Origin: Bradyrhizobium sp. C9 | Lineage (GTDB): Bacteria; Pseudomonadota; Alphaproteobacteria; Rhizobiales; Xanthobacteraceae | Length of the DNA stretch: 64,000 nucleotides | Assembly (NCBI RefSeq): GCF_002532045.1 | Contig: NZ_NWTG01000004.1 | Location: 310,001 to 374,000, forward strand | Direction: 5' to 3' | In this document: positions 17,151 to 31,094 of the stretch, in pieces | Position numbering within the stretch: position 1 is the first letter of the stretch | How the letters are laid out: every line of letters starts with the position of its first letter | Position numbers and translations under genes: made by a program | Notes under the pieces: generated by a model | The model's input: the letters and a program-made list of their open reading frames with translations, nothing else | Databases searched by the model: none | Told to the model about the DNA's origin: nothing

Positions 17151-18128
17151 ATGTCAGACGATCCGCCTCTTCAGCTGAAGCCGCGGCTGTCGGTCTCGAT
17201 CGGCCAGGCGCAGGCAATCGTCAACCGCGCCGCGCCGGGCGCGACCGTGCGCAACGTCGTCGAGCTGCGCGGCGGCGAGATCAGCACGATCCTCGAGATC
17301 GCGCTGGCCGACGCGCCAGACTGCATCCTCAAAGTCTATCCCGCCCAGCTGCACTGGAAGATGGCGAAGGAGGTCTACGTCCACGGGCTATTGCGCGACG
17401 TCGATATCCTCGTCCCGCGCATTCTGCTCGCCGACGACACCGGTTCGGTGATCGATCTGAGCTTCGTGCTGATGAGCAAGCTCGACGGCGTCGAGCTGAG
17501 CCGTCGCGATCCCGAGCTCGGCGATCAGGAACAGTTTGCGATCTTCGCCGAGATGGGCGCGGCGTTGCGCAGGATCAACGACATCACGCTCGACAGCTTC
17601 GGCTATATCGGCCCGAACGGGGTCTGGACCTCGCACAAGACGAACCGCGCCTATATGTCCACGCAGTTCGACCGCAAGCTGACCGAGTTTTGTGCCCGGG
17701 GTGGAGACGCTGCACTGGCCGAGCGGCTCCGGGCCGGCATCGCTGCCCGCGCGCATCTGCTCGACGCAGCCGACCGGCCCCGCCTCTGCCACTACGATCT
17801 CCATGCCGGCAACGTGCTGGTGACGCCGGATGGCACGCCGCAACTTAGCGGCATCGTTGATTTCGAGAACGCGACGGCCGGCGATCCCCTGATGGATATC
17901 GCCAAGGCGCTGTACTACTTCACCCCGAAAGATGCGGCGCGGCGTGAAGGATTGCTCGCCGGCTATGGCGCGCTCGACCGCCCCGACTGGCAAGCGACGA
18001 TCGCGCTCTACCGGCTCGCCTCGACGCTGGAGCTGTGGTGCTGGTTCGCTCAGGTCGGCAAAGCGGATGCGCTGGCTGGCCTCACCAGAGAACTCGATAA
18101 TTCGACCGGCCAGGATGTGGCTCATTGA
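17151..18128 (+). CDS. phosphotransferase-family (APH/ChoK-like) protein
   Basis: 325 residues with the protein-kinase-like phosphotransferase fold. A catalytic CHYDLHAGNVLV loop carries the Asp/Asn pair (about residues 209-220) and VDFENATAGDPLMDIA holds the metal-binding Asp. The N-terminal lobe has ELRGGEISTILEIAL and ILKVYP with the probable ATP-binding Lys. Members phosphorylate aminoglycosides, choline, homoserine, fructosamine or other small hydroxyl or amine compounds; nothing here selects one. No resistance role should be assumed. It is transcribed alone, after a REP element. Confidence 0.82.
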   Translation: MSDDPPLQLKPRLSVSIGQAQAIVNRAAPGATVRNVVELRGGEISTILEIALADAPDCILKVYPAQLHWKMAKEVYVHGLLRDVDILVPRILLADDTGSVIDLSFVLMSKLDGVELSRRDPELGDQEQFAIFAEMGAALRRINDITLDSFGYIGPNGVWTSHKTNRAYMSTQFDRKLTEFCARGGDAALAERLRAGIAARAHLLDAADRPRLCHYDLHAGNVLVTPDGTPQLSGIVDFENATAGDPLMDIAKALYYFTPKDAARREGLLAGYGALDRPDWQATIALYRLASTLELWCWFAQVGKADALAGLTRELDNSTGQDVAH

Positions 18129-18165
18129 CCCAAATCGGACACAGACATCCGAGAACCTGGACGGC

Positions 18166-18357
18166 CTATTCGCCCGCCGCGAGACGACGAACGCCGGCCG
18201 CGGTCAGGCCGAGTTCACCGAGCCGTCTGACTGCGTAGCCGAGACCGACCAGGCGCTCCCCATGCAACTGGGGAATCTCCCGTTGCGCCTCGCCCTTGCC
18301 GACCTCAACCAGGGACGCGAACTCGTCCGAACTGAGGACTTGGGGATCATCCGTCAT
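18166..18357 (-). CDS. 63-residue hypothetical protein coupled to the transglutaminase gene
   Basis: A short acidic-to-neutral protein, DDPQVLSSDEFASLVEVGKG at the start and a Leu/Gly/Arg-rich end (RRLGELGLTAAGVRRLAAGE). Its ATG overlaps the stop of the upstream transglutaminase gene in an ATGA arrangement, strong evidence that it is translated by coupling. The C-terminal half resembles a helix-turn-helix-like or winged segment (GLTAAGVRRL), but no family was recognised. Confidence 0.55.
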   Translation of the reverse strand: MTDDPQVLSSDEFASLVEVGKGEAQREIPQLHGERLVGLGYAVRRLGELGLTAAGVRRLAAGE

Positions 18358-19163
18358 GACGCGACCTCGTCGGTCCAGACCTTGAACGAAACCAGCGTGT
18401 TTGGCCCAAACGTCTGGGTGATCGGAACGTCGGAGGCATCCCGTCCCTGTGCGATCAGAACCCGGCCGATCCTCGGCACGTTGTTGCGCGGATCGAACAT
18501 ATGCCAGCGGCCGCCGATATAGGCCTCGAACCAGCCGGCGAAATCACCGGCCGCCCAAGGCAGCGGGGTCCCGATGTCGCTGAGATAGCCGGTGCAATAG
18601 CGCGCCGGAATGTTCATGCAGCGGCAGAAGGCAATAGCGAGATGCGCGTAGTCGCGACACACGCCCTTGCCTTCGTCGAACACCTCCCGAGCCGTCTTGG
18701 TGGCGCGGGCGTGCTCATAGCCGAAAACGATGTGGTGATGGACGAAATCGCAAATGGCCTGGACCCGTGGCCAGCCCGGCGGCGTGCCCTCGAACAACTT
18801 CCACGCGATTTCCGAAAGCCGGTCGGTCTCGCAATAGCGGCTGCCCAGCAGATAGACCAGCGTGTCCGCCGGCAAGTCCTCGACCGCGTGCTGACCGGCC
18901 GAAGCAAACACCGGATCAGGCTCGCCGCTGTCGCGCACGACGCCATCGGCCGCCAGGCGCATCGGACCGGCCTGCGCAACGATACGGCTGCACCAATTGC
19001 CGAATCCGTCACGGTACGGCGTGATCGGCACCGCGGGAGTGGTGGTCAGGTGGTCGGGGACAATGATATCGGACGCGCGCGTGAAGTGCGTGCCCAGCAC
19101 CATGATCATGGGCGTCGGCTGCGGGAACTCGTAGTGCATTTCGAATCCGACGCGAAGCTTCAT
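18354..19163 (-). CDS. transglutaminase-like (predicted cysteine protease) protein
   Basis: 269 residues from ATG 19163; the frame is open upstream but this start gives the family N-terminus. The bacterial transglutaminase-like N-terminal region comes first. The catalytic core has the Cys in GKGVCRDYAHLAIAFCR (about residue 165) and His/Asp in the RWHMFDPRNNVPRIGR segment, completing a Cys-His-Asp triad. Such cytosolic proteins in proteobacteria are often next to alpha-E/circularly-permuted ATP-grasp peptide-ligase genes, but none are present here. The small gene 18166-18357 is translationally coupled downstream. Confidence 0.85.
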   Translation of the reverse strand: MKLRVGFEMHYEFPQPTPMIMVLGTHFTRASDIIVPDHLTTTPAVPITPYRDGFGNWCSRIVAQAGPMRLAADGVVRDSGEPDPVFASAGQHAVEDLPADTLVYLLGSRYCETDRLSEIAWKLFEGTPPGWPRVQAICDFVHHHIVFGYEHARATKTAREVFDEGKGVCRDYAHLAIAFCRCMNIPARYCTGYLSDIGTPLPWAAGDFAGWFEAYIGGRWHMFDPRNNVPRIGRVLIAQGRDASDVPITQTFGPNTLVSFKVWTDEVAS

Positions 19164-19422
19164 TCGAAATACGTTCCTGGTTGTCCTCCCGACATGGCGA
19201 CTGTGCGGTCGAATACAAGGTACGATCGGCCTGATCGGACAAATACCCGTATCGCGCGAGAAAGTGCTGGCTATTTGCTGCAATCGCGCGCAGGAACGAC
19301 GACGCTTGCCGACTGGCGCGGCTTTCCAGCGCGAGGCGAACCCGACGAAGTTCCAGCCGGGTGGTTGAAAGCCTCCTCCGTGCGTTCGAGAAAGATTCGA
19401 ACGCACTCACCGAAAGAGCTTC

Positions 19423-19602
19423 ATGCAAAATCTCTCGCCTCGTCACGTCAAGACTGAAGAGTCTGTGCGCCTCGGCGTGACGTCCGGTTGGTATTCCACA
19501 AAAGTCAGCGGAACATTCGTGACCGGCCCGCATGACACCGAAGCCGATTGCCTGCGCAAGATCGCCGAGATCAATCCTCCGCCGCCGAGGAAGAAGAAAT
19601 AG
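19423..19602 (+). CDS. 59-residue hypothetical protein
   Basis: ATG 19423 to TAG 19602. The sequence has a GVTSGWYSTKVSGTFVTGPH core, one Cys (ADCLRKIAEINPP) and ends in PPPPRKKK. It looks like a compact beta-hairpin protein with a basic Pro/Lys tail. The GAAAGAG sequence at 19412-19418 is a possible weak ribosome site. It is followed by a second small ORF (19662-19853) on the same strand with similar Trp/Val/Gly composition. No function is assigned. Confidence 0.5.
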   Translation: MQNLSPRHVKTEESVRLGVTSGWYSTKVSGTFVTGPHDTEADCLRKIAEINPPPPRKKK

Positions 19603-19661
19603 CTCCTGCGCGACCAGATCGGGCGCATCGGCAAATGCCAACTCAGACGCATGTCGGCAAG

Positions 19662-19853
19662 ATGGCCAAACAAACCCGCGTTCGCCTTCTCGAGGTTATC
19701 GTGAGTGCGCAGAAAGAGCCGACTCGCTGGAAATGGCATGTTTCCGCAGGCGGTTTGGAGCTCGTGCACGGCTACGCGACATCACGCGAAACAGCGCAAC
19801 GGGACGGCGATAGCGTTCTGTTCACAATGCTATCCGTCCCCCAGACGCCCTGA
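19662..19853 (+). CDS. 63-residue hypothetical protein
   Basis: Start chosen at ATG 19662 (MAKQTRVRLLEVIVSAQKEP); ATG 19635 in the same frame is an alternative. The rest, RWKWHVSAGGLELVHGYATS then RETAQRDGDSVLFTML, resembles small single-domain proteins with a two-strand sheet plus helix (as in DUF1508-like folds), but similarity is too short to assign. It follows the 59-residue ORF and precedes the 3' end of gyrA, which converges on it. Confidence 0.45.
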   Translation: MAKQTRVRLLEVIVSAQKEPTRWKWHVSAGGLELVHGYATSRETAQRDGDSVLFTMLSVPQTP

Positions 19854-20002
19854 GCGGGTCGCCCTTCGACGAACGGAGACGCACGTTCGCGAAGCTCGGC
19901 GAAACGACGTATGGGCGCAGCGCTGCGTGCCCAAGCATCAGTCAACCTGGCGTGGCGCCCCAACCTCGAGCCGCCTGCAACGAACCACGTCCGGGAACGG
20001 CC

Positions 20003-22729
<2,727 letters not shown>

Positions 22730-22963
22730 AGGGGAAATCCGATCAGTTCTGCTGGGGAATCATATAGACCATCGGAGGCCTGATAACCACCCTTGCACGG
22801 CTCCGGCAAGCCGTTTTTCCCTTCGTTTTTTCATGCACTTACGGGCTTGTTTGTGGCTTCGGTCGCGGCCTGGGCCGGGAAGCGAATGGCGCGCGGCGAA
22901 TTGCCGACGGAACGCCGGTTCCCCTTGCGTTATTCGCCGCTGGCCCTCGCGATTTCGCGTCGC

Positions 22964-23362
22964 TTAATGCCCGAACACCACCGCGTGCATGATCCGACCG
23001 GGCACGAAGGTGAACAGGCCGGCAATGACCAACGCACCGAAGAAAATGCCCATCATCGTAAACTTGTGGCGGCGAACGTTGTGGCTCCGCGCGGCCGTCA
23101 CGCCGAGCACCAGCATGATCAGCGAGAAGATCGACAGCAGATGGATCGGGCTCCATGGGCCCACCAGCCGGATCTGATGGATCCAGAACGAGCTCCCGGC
23201 GACCACCAGCATCAGGATCACCCAGATCCAGCCCAGCGTCCGGTGCGGCAGCGTCCCCTTCGGTGCGGCGAGCTGGATGGAGCCGAGCACGAAGGCGGCC
23301 ATCGCGGCAAAGGCGTGGAGCGGGATCGCAGGCGCAGCGTCGAGCAATGGCGCGAGGCTCAT
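22964..23362 (-). CDS. DUF2306-type four-helix membrane protein
   Basis: 132 residues from ATG 23362 (upstream in-frame Met lacks support). Four predicted membrane segments: PLHAFAAMAAFVLGSIQL, LGWIWVILMLVVAGSSFWI, PIHLLSIFSLIMLVLGVTAA and FTMMGIFFGALVIAGLFTFV. Conserved features of the family include the His-rich and Gly/Trp motifs KGTLPHRTLGWIW and NVRRHKFTMMG. The role is unknown; it is not in an evident operon. It lies upstream of gyrA on the same strand with 234 bases between. Confidence 0.75.
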   Translation of the reverse strand: MSLAPLLDAAPAIPLHAFAAMAAFVLGSIQLAAPKGTLPHRTLGWIWVILMLVVAGSSFWIHQIRLVGPWSPIHLLSIFSLIMLVLGVTAARSHNVRRHKFTMMGIFFGALVIAGLFTFVPGRIMHAVVFGH

Positions 23363-23618
23363 GATGGCAGCCCTCGAGTGAAGCGCGCGGCCAGACGTCA
23401 CTCGCCGCAGGCCAATGTAAATATCATTCACATTGACCTGTGTCAAAGTCCGGGGAACCGGCGCTAATTGCTTTCAGCTGAGCAAGATACTGCAGGCGTT
23501 TAGGGTGCTATCCTCATAATCCACACGAGGAGCCTGCCACGATAAATTGCAACGCCGTTCCGCGAAATAATCTTCACGGAGCGGCGTCCAAGTGAGCCGT
23601 GCGAAGCGCGCCCCGTCG

Positions 23619-24113
23619 TCAGAACGGGATGTCGTCGTCCATGTCGCTGTTGCGGCTGCCGCCGCCGGCGGCGACCGCACGGCGCGGCGCCGAACTGACC
23701 GGACCGGACGAGCCGAAATCGCTGCCGCCGCCATCATCGGCGAAGCTGCCGCCTCCGCCGCCCCGCCCGTCAAGCATGGTGAGGTTGGAGTTGAAGCCCT
23801 GCAGCACGACCTCGGTCGAATACTTCTCGACGCCGCTCTGGTCGGTCCATTTGCGGGTCTGCAGCTGACCCTCGATGTACACCTTGGCACCCTTCTTCAG
23901 ATACTGCTCGGCGACCTTGCAGAGGCCTTCGTTGAAGATCACAACGCGGTGCCACTCGGTCTTTTCCTTGCGCTCGCCGGTGCCCTTGTCGCGCCAGGTT
24001 TCCGAGGTCGCGATAGAAAGGTTGGCGATCGGACGACCGTCCTGCGTTCGCCGGATTTCCGGATCCTTGCCGAGGTTTCCAACCAGGATCACCTTGTTCA
24101 CGCTTCCCGCCAT
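23619..24113 (-). CDS. ssb: single-stranded DNA-binding protein
   Basis: 164 residues from ATG 24113. An OB fold comes first ([20 protein letters not shown], then [20 protein letters not shown] and [15 protein letters not shown]). A Gly-rich linker of about 45 residues leads to the acidic tip DMDDDIPF that recruits repair and replication partners. SSB coats single-stranded DNA in replication, repair and recombination. A GTTC-N7-GTTC LexA site lies 171 bases upstream, indicating SOS induction. The neighbouring uvrA, 3.3 kb away, also has such a site. Confidence 0.96.
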   Translation of the reverse strand: MAGSVNKVILVGNLGKDPEIRRTQDGRPIANLSIATSETWRDKGTGERKEKTEWHRVVIFNEGLCKVAEQYLKKGAKVYIEGQLQTRKWTDQSGVEKYSTEVVLQGFNSNLTMLDGRGGGGGSFADDGGGSDFGSSGPVSSAPRRAVAAGGGSRNSDMDDDIPF

Positions 24114-24560
24114 CGCATCATCTCCGCTCAAAAACCGGGCGCCGGACATCGGCCGCCACTCTCAACCTTCGCCACTTACTTTGCAGGCGTCGTGGATGAC
24201 CCTATACGACGGCGCCGGCTCGCTGCCGTCGCCGTTGCGCGGTTTATCCACGGATATCGAGATATAGCATCGCTGCCGGGAATGTTCCAGTTTTGTTCGC
24301 CACAACCAGCCGTAGAGGCGGCCGATACCGATCGAGTGGCGTCCGATTTGGATCCGGGCCGGATGCTCCGTTCCGCGAGAACGAAAAACAAGCAATAGAT
24401 CAATGCCTTGCAATGACCACACTTCTTCCGCGAGTGTGGCTTTTGGGAGACGGCGTTTCCGGTTGAATCAGCGTATAGCTACCAACCATCAGGCGGGCGC
24501 TCGCGTCTGAAGTCGCGCTTCGGGACCTTGGAAGCCGATTGGGAAGCTGGGGGTTTTATT
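24114..24560. other. 447-base intergenic region between divergent ssb and omp gene
   Basis: Holds an SOS box (24284-24298) and a hairpin CCACACT...AGTGTGG followed by CTTTT (24417-24444). The hairpin is oriented as a rightward terminator or leader structure. No convincing ORF was found. It must also contain promoters for ssb (leftward) and the first omp gene (rightward). Confidence 0.5.
24284..24298. promoter_or_regulatory. LexA (SOS) box upstream of ssb
   Basis: GTTC CAGTTTT GTTC, an exact match to the alphaproteobacterial LexA direct repeat GTTC-N7-GTTC. It is 171 bases from the ssb start codon and an equal match is found ahead of uvrA. Confidence 0.75.
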
Positions 24561-25304
24561 ATGAAGAAGTTTTTGCTCGCTACGGTTGCCCTGATTGCAT
24601 TCGCTGCGCCGGCCGCAGCCGCGGATCTCGCTGCACGCCCCTACACCAAGGCGCCGCCGATGATTGCCGCCGTCTATGACTGGAGCGGCTTCTACATCGG
24701 CGCCAACGGCGGCTGGGGCTCGAGCCACAATTGCTGGGACCAGATCCCGGGTGGCACCTTCATCGGATCGGATGGTTGCCATGATGCGACCGGCGGCGTT
24801 GCCGGCGGCCAGATCGGCTATCGCTGGCAGGCCGGCACCTGGGTGTTCGGCCTCGAAGCGCAGGGCGACTGGGCTGACCTGAAGGGCAGCAACAACAGCG
24901 CTATCTTCCCGGGCCTGTTCACCAACCAGAGCAAGATCGACGCGTTCGGCCTGTTCACCGGCCAGATCGGCTACGCCGTCAACAACGTGCTGCTGTACGC
25001 CAAGGGCGGTGCGGCGCTGACCGACAACCGCTTCAGCACGTTCTTCACGCCGACCGGCGTGCTTGCCGGCCGCGCGACCGACACCCGCTGGGGCGGCACC
25101 ATCGGCGCCGGCATCGAAGTCGGCTTCGCACCGAACTGGACCGCTGGTGTCGAGTACGACCATCTGTTCATGCAGGACAAGACCTACAACCTCACCACGC
25201 CGACCGGCGCGCTGTTCAGCAGCATCCGTGATCGCCAGGACGTCGACCTCGTCACCGTGCGCGTGAACTACAAGTGGGGCGGCCCGGTGGTTGCGCGCTA
25301 CTGA
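24561..25304 (+). CDS. outer-membrane beta-barrel protein (Omp25/31-like), paralog 1
   Basis: 247 residues from ATG 24561 with signal peptide MKKFLLATVALIAFAAPAAA then ADLAARPY. The WSGFYIGANGGWG opening strand, repeating amphipathic strands (GGVAGGQIGYRWQAGTWVFG, FAPNWTAGVEYDHLF) and C-terminal VNYKWGGPVVARY fit the 8-stranded OmpA-like barrel family typified by rhizobial and Brucella Omp25/Omp31. The C-terminal aromatic residue fits BAM recognition. Two paralogs follow on the same strand, each with its own terminator. Confidence 0.88.
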   Translation: MKKFLLATVALIAFAAPAAAADLAARPYTKAPPMIAAVYDWSGFYIGANGGWGSSHNCWDQIPGGTFIGSDGCHDATGGVAGGQIGYRWQAGTWVFGLEAQGDWADLKGSNNSAIFPGLFTNQSKIDAFGLFTGQIGYAVNNVLLYAKGGAALTDNRFSTFFTPTGVLAGRATDTRWGGTIGAGIEVGFAPNWTAGVEYDHLFMQDKTYNLTTPTGALFSSIRDRQDVDLVTVRVNYKWGGPVVARY

Positions 25305-25331
25305 TCGCGCGGCACGGATTTGATCCAGACG

Positions 25332-25359
25332 AAAGGCCGGCCTCGCGCCGGCCTTTTTG
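25332..25359 (+). terminator. terminator of omp paralog 1
   Basis: AAAGGCCGGC / GCCGGCCTTT with loop CTCGC, then T run. The stem and loop are the same as in the terminator of paralog 3 (27225-27252). Confidence 0.9.
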
Positions 25360-25424
25360 TTGGCGCGGCCGGCTTGCTTGCGCAAGCCGAGCGCGCTGGA
25401 CCGCCGCCACGAATCAAACATGGT

Positions 25425-25490
25425 TAAATCTTAATAAATCGTAAATTATACAATAAAATCAAAATGTTATAGGTGTTGCGAGGGCAACAC
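25425..25490 (+). promoter_or_regulatory. AT-rich patch and hairpin ahead of omp paralog 2
   Basis: About 50 bases (25425-25475) are strongly AT-rich in an otherwise GC-rich genome, with TTAATAAATCGTAAATTATA inside. A small hairpin follows, GTGTTGC (25473-25479) with GCAACAC (25484-25490), about 66 bases before the ATG. These look like a promoter or silencer patch and a leader hairpin for the second omp gene. Confidence 0.45.
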
Positions 25491-25556
25491 GCTCGATTGC
25501 AACCTGGAATGGTAGCCTTGTTCCGCACTTGATCGATTCGAAGCGGGTTGGATTCC

Positions 25557-26318
25557 ATGAAGCAGCTTTGTGTTGCCGCAGCCGGCCTCGCCGCGCTGAG
25601 TGTTTCGTCCGTATCGGCGGCTGACCTCGCCGCGCATACCCCAACGCCGGTGCCGCAGGTTGTGACGCCCGCGACCAGCTGGAACGGCTTCTACCTCGGC
25701 GCCCAGGGCGGCGGCGGCTGGGGCACCAGCAGCGAGACCTATCTCGGCGCACCGAACGACGCAGCGTTCGTCGGCACCCAAACCTACAACACCAGCGGCG
25801 GCTTTGTCGGCGGCGTGATCGGCTACAATTTCCAAGCCGGCCCCGTCGTGTTCGGCATCGAGGGCGACTACCACTGGTCCGCCGTCACCGGCCGCTCCGG
25901 CGTGATCAATGTCGGACCGCCCAGCGTGCTCGACAGCTACTATACCGAGCTGCGCAGCTTCGGCGACGTCAAGGGCCGGCTCGGATACGCCGACGCTGCC
26001 ACGCTGTGGTTCGTCAACGGCGGCGCCGCGGTCGGCGACATCCTGCACCGCTACAATGCCGGGCTCGCGCCGCCCTCGGCCTCGGCCAGCGACACCCGCT
26101 GGGGCTGGACCGTCGGCGCCGGCGTCGAATACATGTTCGCCGCCAACTGGTCGGCCAAGCTCGAGTACAATTACATCGATCTCGGCAAGGTCGCGCCGAT
26201 CCAGTACACGCCGGCGATCAACGATCGGTCGGAGTGGAAGGACACGTTCCACACCGTCAAGCTCGGCATCAATTACCACTTCAACACGCCGAGCCCGGTC
26301 GTATCAGCGAAATACTGA
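25557..26318 (+). CDS. outer-membrane beta-barrel protein (Omp25/31-like), paralog 2
   Basis: 253 residues from ATG 25557 (a TTG three codons upstream is unlikely). Signal peptide MKQLCVAAAGLAALSVSSV, then SAADLAAH. The mature protein opens with WNGFYLGAQGGGGWG, repeats Gly/aromatic beta strands (GGFVGGVIGYNFQAGPVVFG, MFAANWSAKLEYNYIDLG) and ends LGINYHFNTPSPVVSAKY. It is the most divergent of the three paralogs at the C-terminal loop. An AT-rich upstream patch and a leader hairpin distinguish its regulation. Confidence 0.87.
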   Translation: MKQLCVAAAGLAALSVSSVSAADLAAHTPTPVPQVVTPATSWNGFYLGAQGGGGWGTSSETYLGAPNDAAFVGTQTYNTSGGFVGGVIGYNFQAGPVVFGIEGDYHWSAVTGRSGVINVGPPSVLDSYYTELRSFGDVKGRLGYADAATLWFVNGGAAVGDILHRYNAGLAPPSASASDTRWGWTVGAGVEYMFAANWSAKLEYNYIDLGKVAPIQYTPAINDRSEWKDTFHTVKLGINYHFNTPSPVVSAKY

Positions 26319-26348
26319 GTTACCAGCGATCGCTTTGCATGGAGACAA

Positions 26349-26374
26349 GAGCCGGCCCCGCGCCGGCTTTTTTG
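26349..26374 (+). terminator. terminator of omp paralog 2
   Basis: GAGCCGGC...GCCGGCTTTTTT: an inverted repeat AGCCGGC / GCCGGCT followed by a T run. It is similar to but shorter than the terminators of paralogs 1 and 3. Confidence 0.85.
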
Positions 26375-26532
26375 CGCGCAAGCGCACTTCGCCTGGACCG
26401 TTTTCCGCGCATTGTGGTTTCACGGATACACAACTTCCAAGATTTCTATGTAGAAACACACGAGCGTCACACGACAGGGCTGTGACGCTCCCTTCAAGTT
26501 TGGAGGGGCAACAAGAAAATGGGACTGGGACT

Positions 26533-27198
26533 TTGAAAATCAGGAATGTTTTGCTGGCATCGGCCAGCATGTTTGCCTTCAGCGCAATTGCACCGGCGAT
26601 GGCCGCCGACATGGCGGCTCGCGCGCCTTACGTGAAGGCTCCGCCGCCGGCCGCGATCTACAACTGGACCGGCTTCTACATCGGCGGCTTCGGTGGCTAT
26701 GCCAGCGAGGACTCCGGCAACCCGAAGATGGAAGGCGGCTTCGGCGGCGGCACCATCGGCTATAACTGGCAGGCCGGCAACATCGTGTACGGCCTCGAGG
26801 CTGACGGCGCCTGGGCTGACGTCAATGCGTCCGCTACCGCTTTCGGCATCACCGCGACGAGCAAGATCGACTCGCTCGGCACCGCGCGCGGCCGCATCGG
26901 CTTCGCCGTCGACAAGGTGCTGTTCTACGGCACCGGCGGCTACGCCTGGGCCGACAACAAGCTCACCCTCAGCGCTGGCGGCGTGAGCGTCTCGCAGAGC
27001 AACTTCCACTCCGGCTGGACGGTCGGCGCCGGCATCGAGGCGTTCATTGCGCCGCAGTGGTCGATCAAGGGCGAGTACCTGTATCGCAGCCTCGGCGGCG
27101 AGACCTACTTCGGCATTCCGTCTGCCGACATCAACCTGCACACCGTGCAGTTCGGCGTGAACTATCACTTCGGCGGCCCGATCGTCGCCAAGTACTGA
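26533..27198 (+). CDS. outer-membrane beta-barrel protein (Omp25/31-like), paralog 3, TTG start
   Basis: 221 residues if started at TTG 26533, which gives a normal signal peptide KIRNVLLASASMFAFSAIA then PAMAADMAARAPY. The barrel begins WTGFYIGGFGGYASED and ends VQFGVNYHFGGPIVAKY. No good ribosome site stands next to the TTG. Instead a five-codon ORF (ATG 26519, behind a GGAGGGG site) ends in a TGA that overlaps the TTG as TTGA, suggesting translation by re-initiation. A further possibility is that the start was rearranged by mutation. It is closest to paralog 1 by its PYVKAPP segment. Confidence 0.82.
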   Translation: MKIRNVLLASASMFAFSAIAPAMAADMAARAPYVKAPPPAAIYNWTGFYIGGFGGYASEDSGNPKMEGGFGGGTIGYNWQAGNIVYGLEADGAWADVNASATAFGITATSKIDSLGTARGRIGFAVDKVLFYGTGGYAWADNKLTLSAGGVSVSQSNFHSGWTVGAGIEAFIAPQWSIKGEYLYRSLGGETYFGIPSADINLHTVQFGVNYHFGGPIVAKY

Positions 27199-27224
27199 GC
27201 GAAAAGCAGACCTCAGGGTCTCGG

Positions 27225-27252
27225 AAAGGCCGGCCTCGCGCCGGCCTTTTTG
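27225..27252 (+). terminator. terminator of omp paralog 3
   Basis: AAAGGCCGGC / GCCGGCCTTT with loop CTCGC and a T run, the same stem and loop as after paralog 1. Confidence 0.9.
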
Positions 27253-27340
27253 CGTCTGGGAACCGCATCCTGCTGACGGCTGCTGCCAACAGGCAAACTA
27301 TCCGTTGATGGACGCGACTCAGCACTGGAAATTGTCGGCC

Positions 27341-27355
27341 GTTCTTCCTACGTTC
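27341..27355. promoter_or_regulatory. LexA (SOS) box upstream of uvrA
   Basis: GTTC TTCCTAC GTTC, an exact GTTC-N7-GTTC alphaproteobacterial LexA site, about 90 bases ahead of the uvrA start. Paired with the ssb site, it marks an SOS-regulated gene pair flanking the omp cluster. Confidence 0.8.
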
Positions 27356-27443
27356 CAGTCTTCTCACCCATCGGCGCAAGGTCCCGGCAGCACCGGCGAT
27401 GCGCGCCCAAAAGGCGCCCGATCATGCGCCCGGAACTGTCGCT

Positions 27444-30422
<2,979 letters not shown>

Positions 30423-30485
30423 CCGCATCGCGTACGGACGGTAACGCTGCTTGCGGGTCTTCTCGGGTGAGTGCGTAGGATCGGT

Positions 30486-30546
30486 CGAGCGAAGCGAAAC
30501 CCATCAACCCTACTCTCGGCTCGAGTGATGGGTGTCGCTTCGCTCC
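30486..30546. repeat. extragenic palindrome downstream of uvrA
   Basis: CGAGCGAAGCGAAACCCATC (30486-30505) and the near-complement GATGGGTGTCGCTTCGCTC (30527-30545). It separates uvrA from the convergent VOC gene. Confidence 0.7.
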
Positions 30547-30567
30547 ACACATCCTGCGGAATCCGAG

Positions 30568-30936
30568 TCAGCTTCCGCGGTGGGTAGCAATCTGCCAGAC
30601 GTTGGCCCAGGAATCCCGGACCATCGCTCGTCTGTCACCGTAAGGCGTATCCGCAGGCATCTCGATCGATTCAGCGCCGGCCGCAATCGCACGCCGATAG
30701 GTCTCGTCCGCGTTCTCAACGTAGACATAGAGAAAGGCCGGCATCGCCTCGCGGACGCCTCCGCCGTCGCTGATCAGGATGATCGAGTCTCCGATCCGAA
30801 TTTCCGTTGGCGCTCCGGATCGAACGTCGCCCTCCGCACCGAAAACGTCTCGAAGGAATCCGGCCAAGCCGGTGAGGTCGCGCGTGACAATTCGCGGTAT
30901 GACGGAAGGCCAGCCGGCGGGCTTGAACTGGGGCAT
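30568..30936 (-). CDS. VOC-family (glyoxalase/PhnB-like) protein
   Basis: 122 residues, one VOC-fold domain made of paired beta-alpha-beta-beta units: VIPRIVTRDLTGLAGFLRDV then FGAEGDVRSG..., AFLYVYVENADETYRRAIAA, and a C-terminal DRRAMVRDSWANVWQIATH. The last motif, DSWANVWQIATH, is typical of PhnB-like/glyoxalase-bleomycin proteins. Metal-binding Glu/His residues are not clearly arranged, so catalysis is uncertain. Lone gene. Confidence 0.8.
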   Translation of the reverse strand: MPQFKPAGWPSVIPRIVTRDLTGLAGFLRDVFGAEGDVRSGAPTEIRIGDSIILISDGGGVREAMPAFLYVYVENADETYRRAIAAGAESIEMPADTPYGDRRAMVRDSWANVWQIATHRGS

Positions 30937-30983
30937 GGGTCTGTTTTTGCCTGAGCCACGACGACGCGTCGTCGATTAGAACG

Positions 30984-31074
30984 GTAGCCCGGATGAGTGA
31001 AGCGACATCCGGGGGCCTTCTCGTAGCCGTCGACCTCTGTCCCGCATGTCGCTACGCTCGTGCGGGCTACAACA
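30984..31074. repeat. REP-type double palindrome
   Basis: GTAGCCCGGATGAGTGAAGC ... ATCCGGG followed by CCCGCATGTCGCTACGCTCG ... GGGCTAC. It is the same family as 17052-17140 and 63753-63832; a half copy lies near 32781-32808. Confidence 0.75.
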
Positions 31075-31094
31075 ACCGTCCCCTCACCTCCGCC

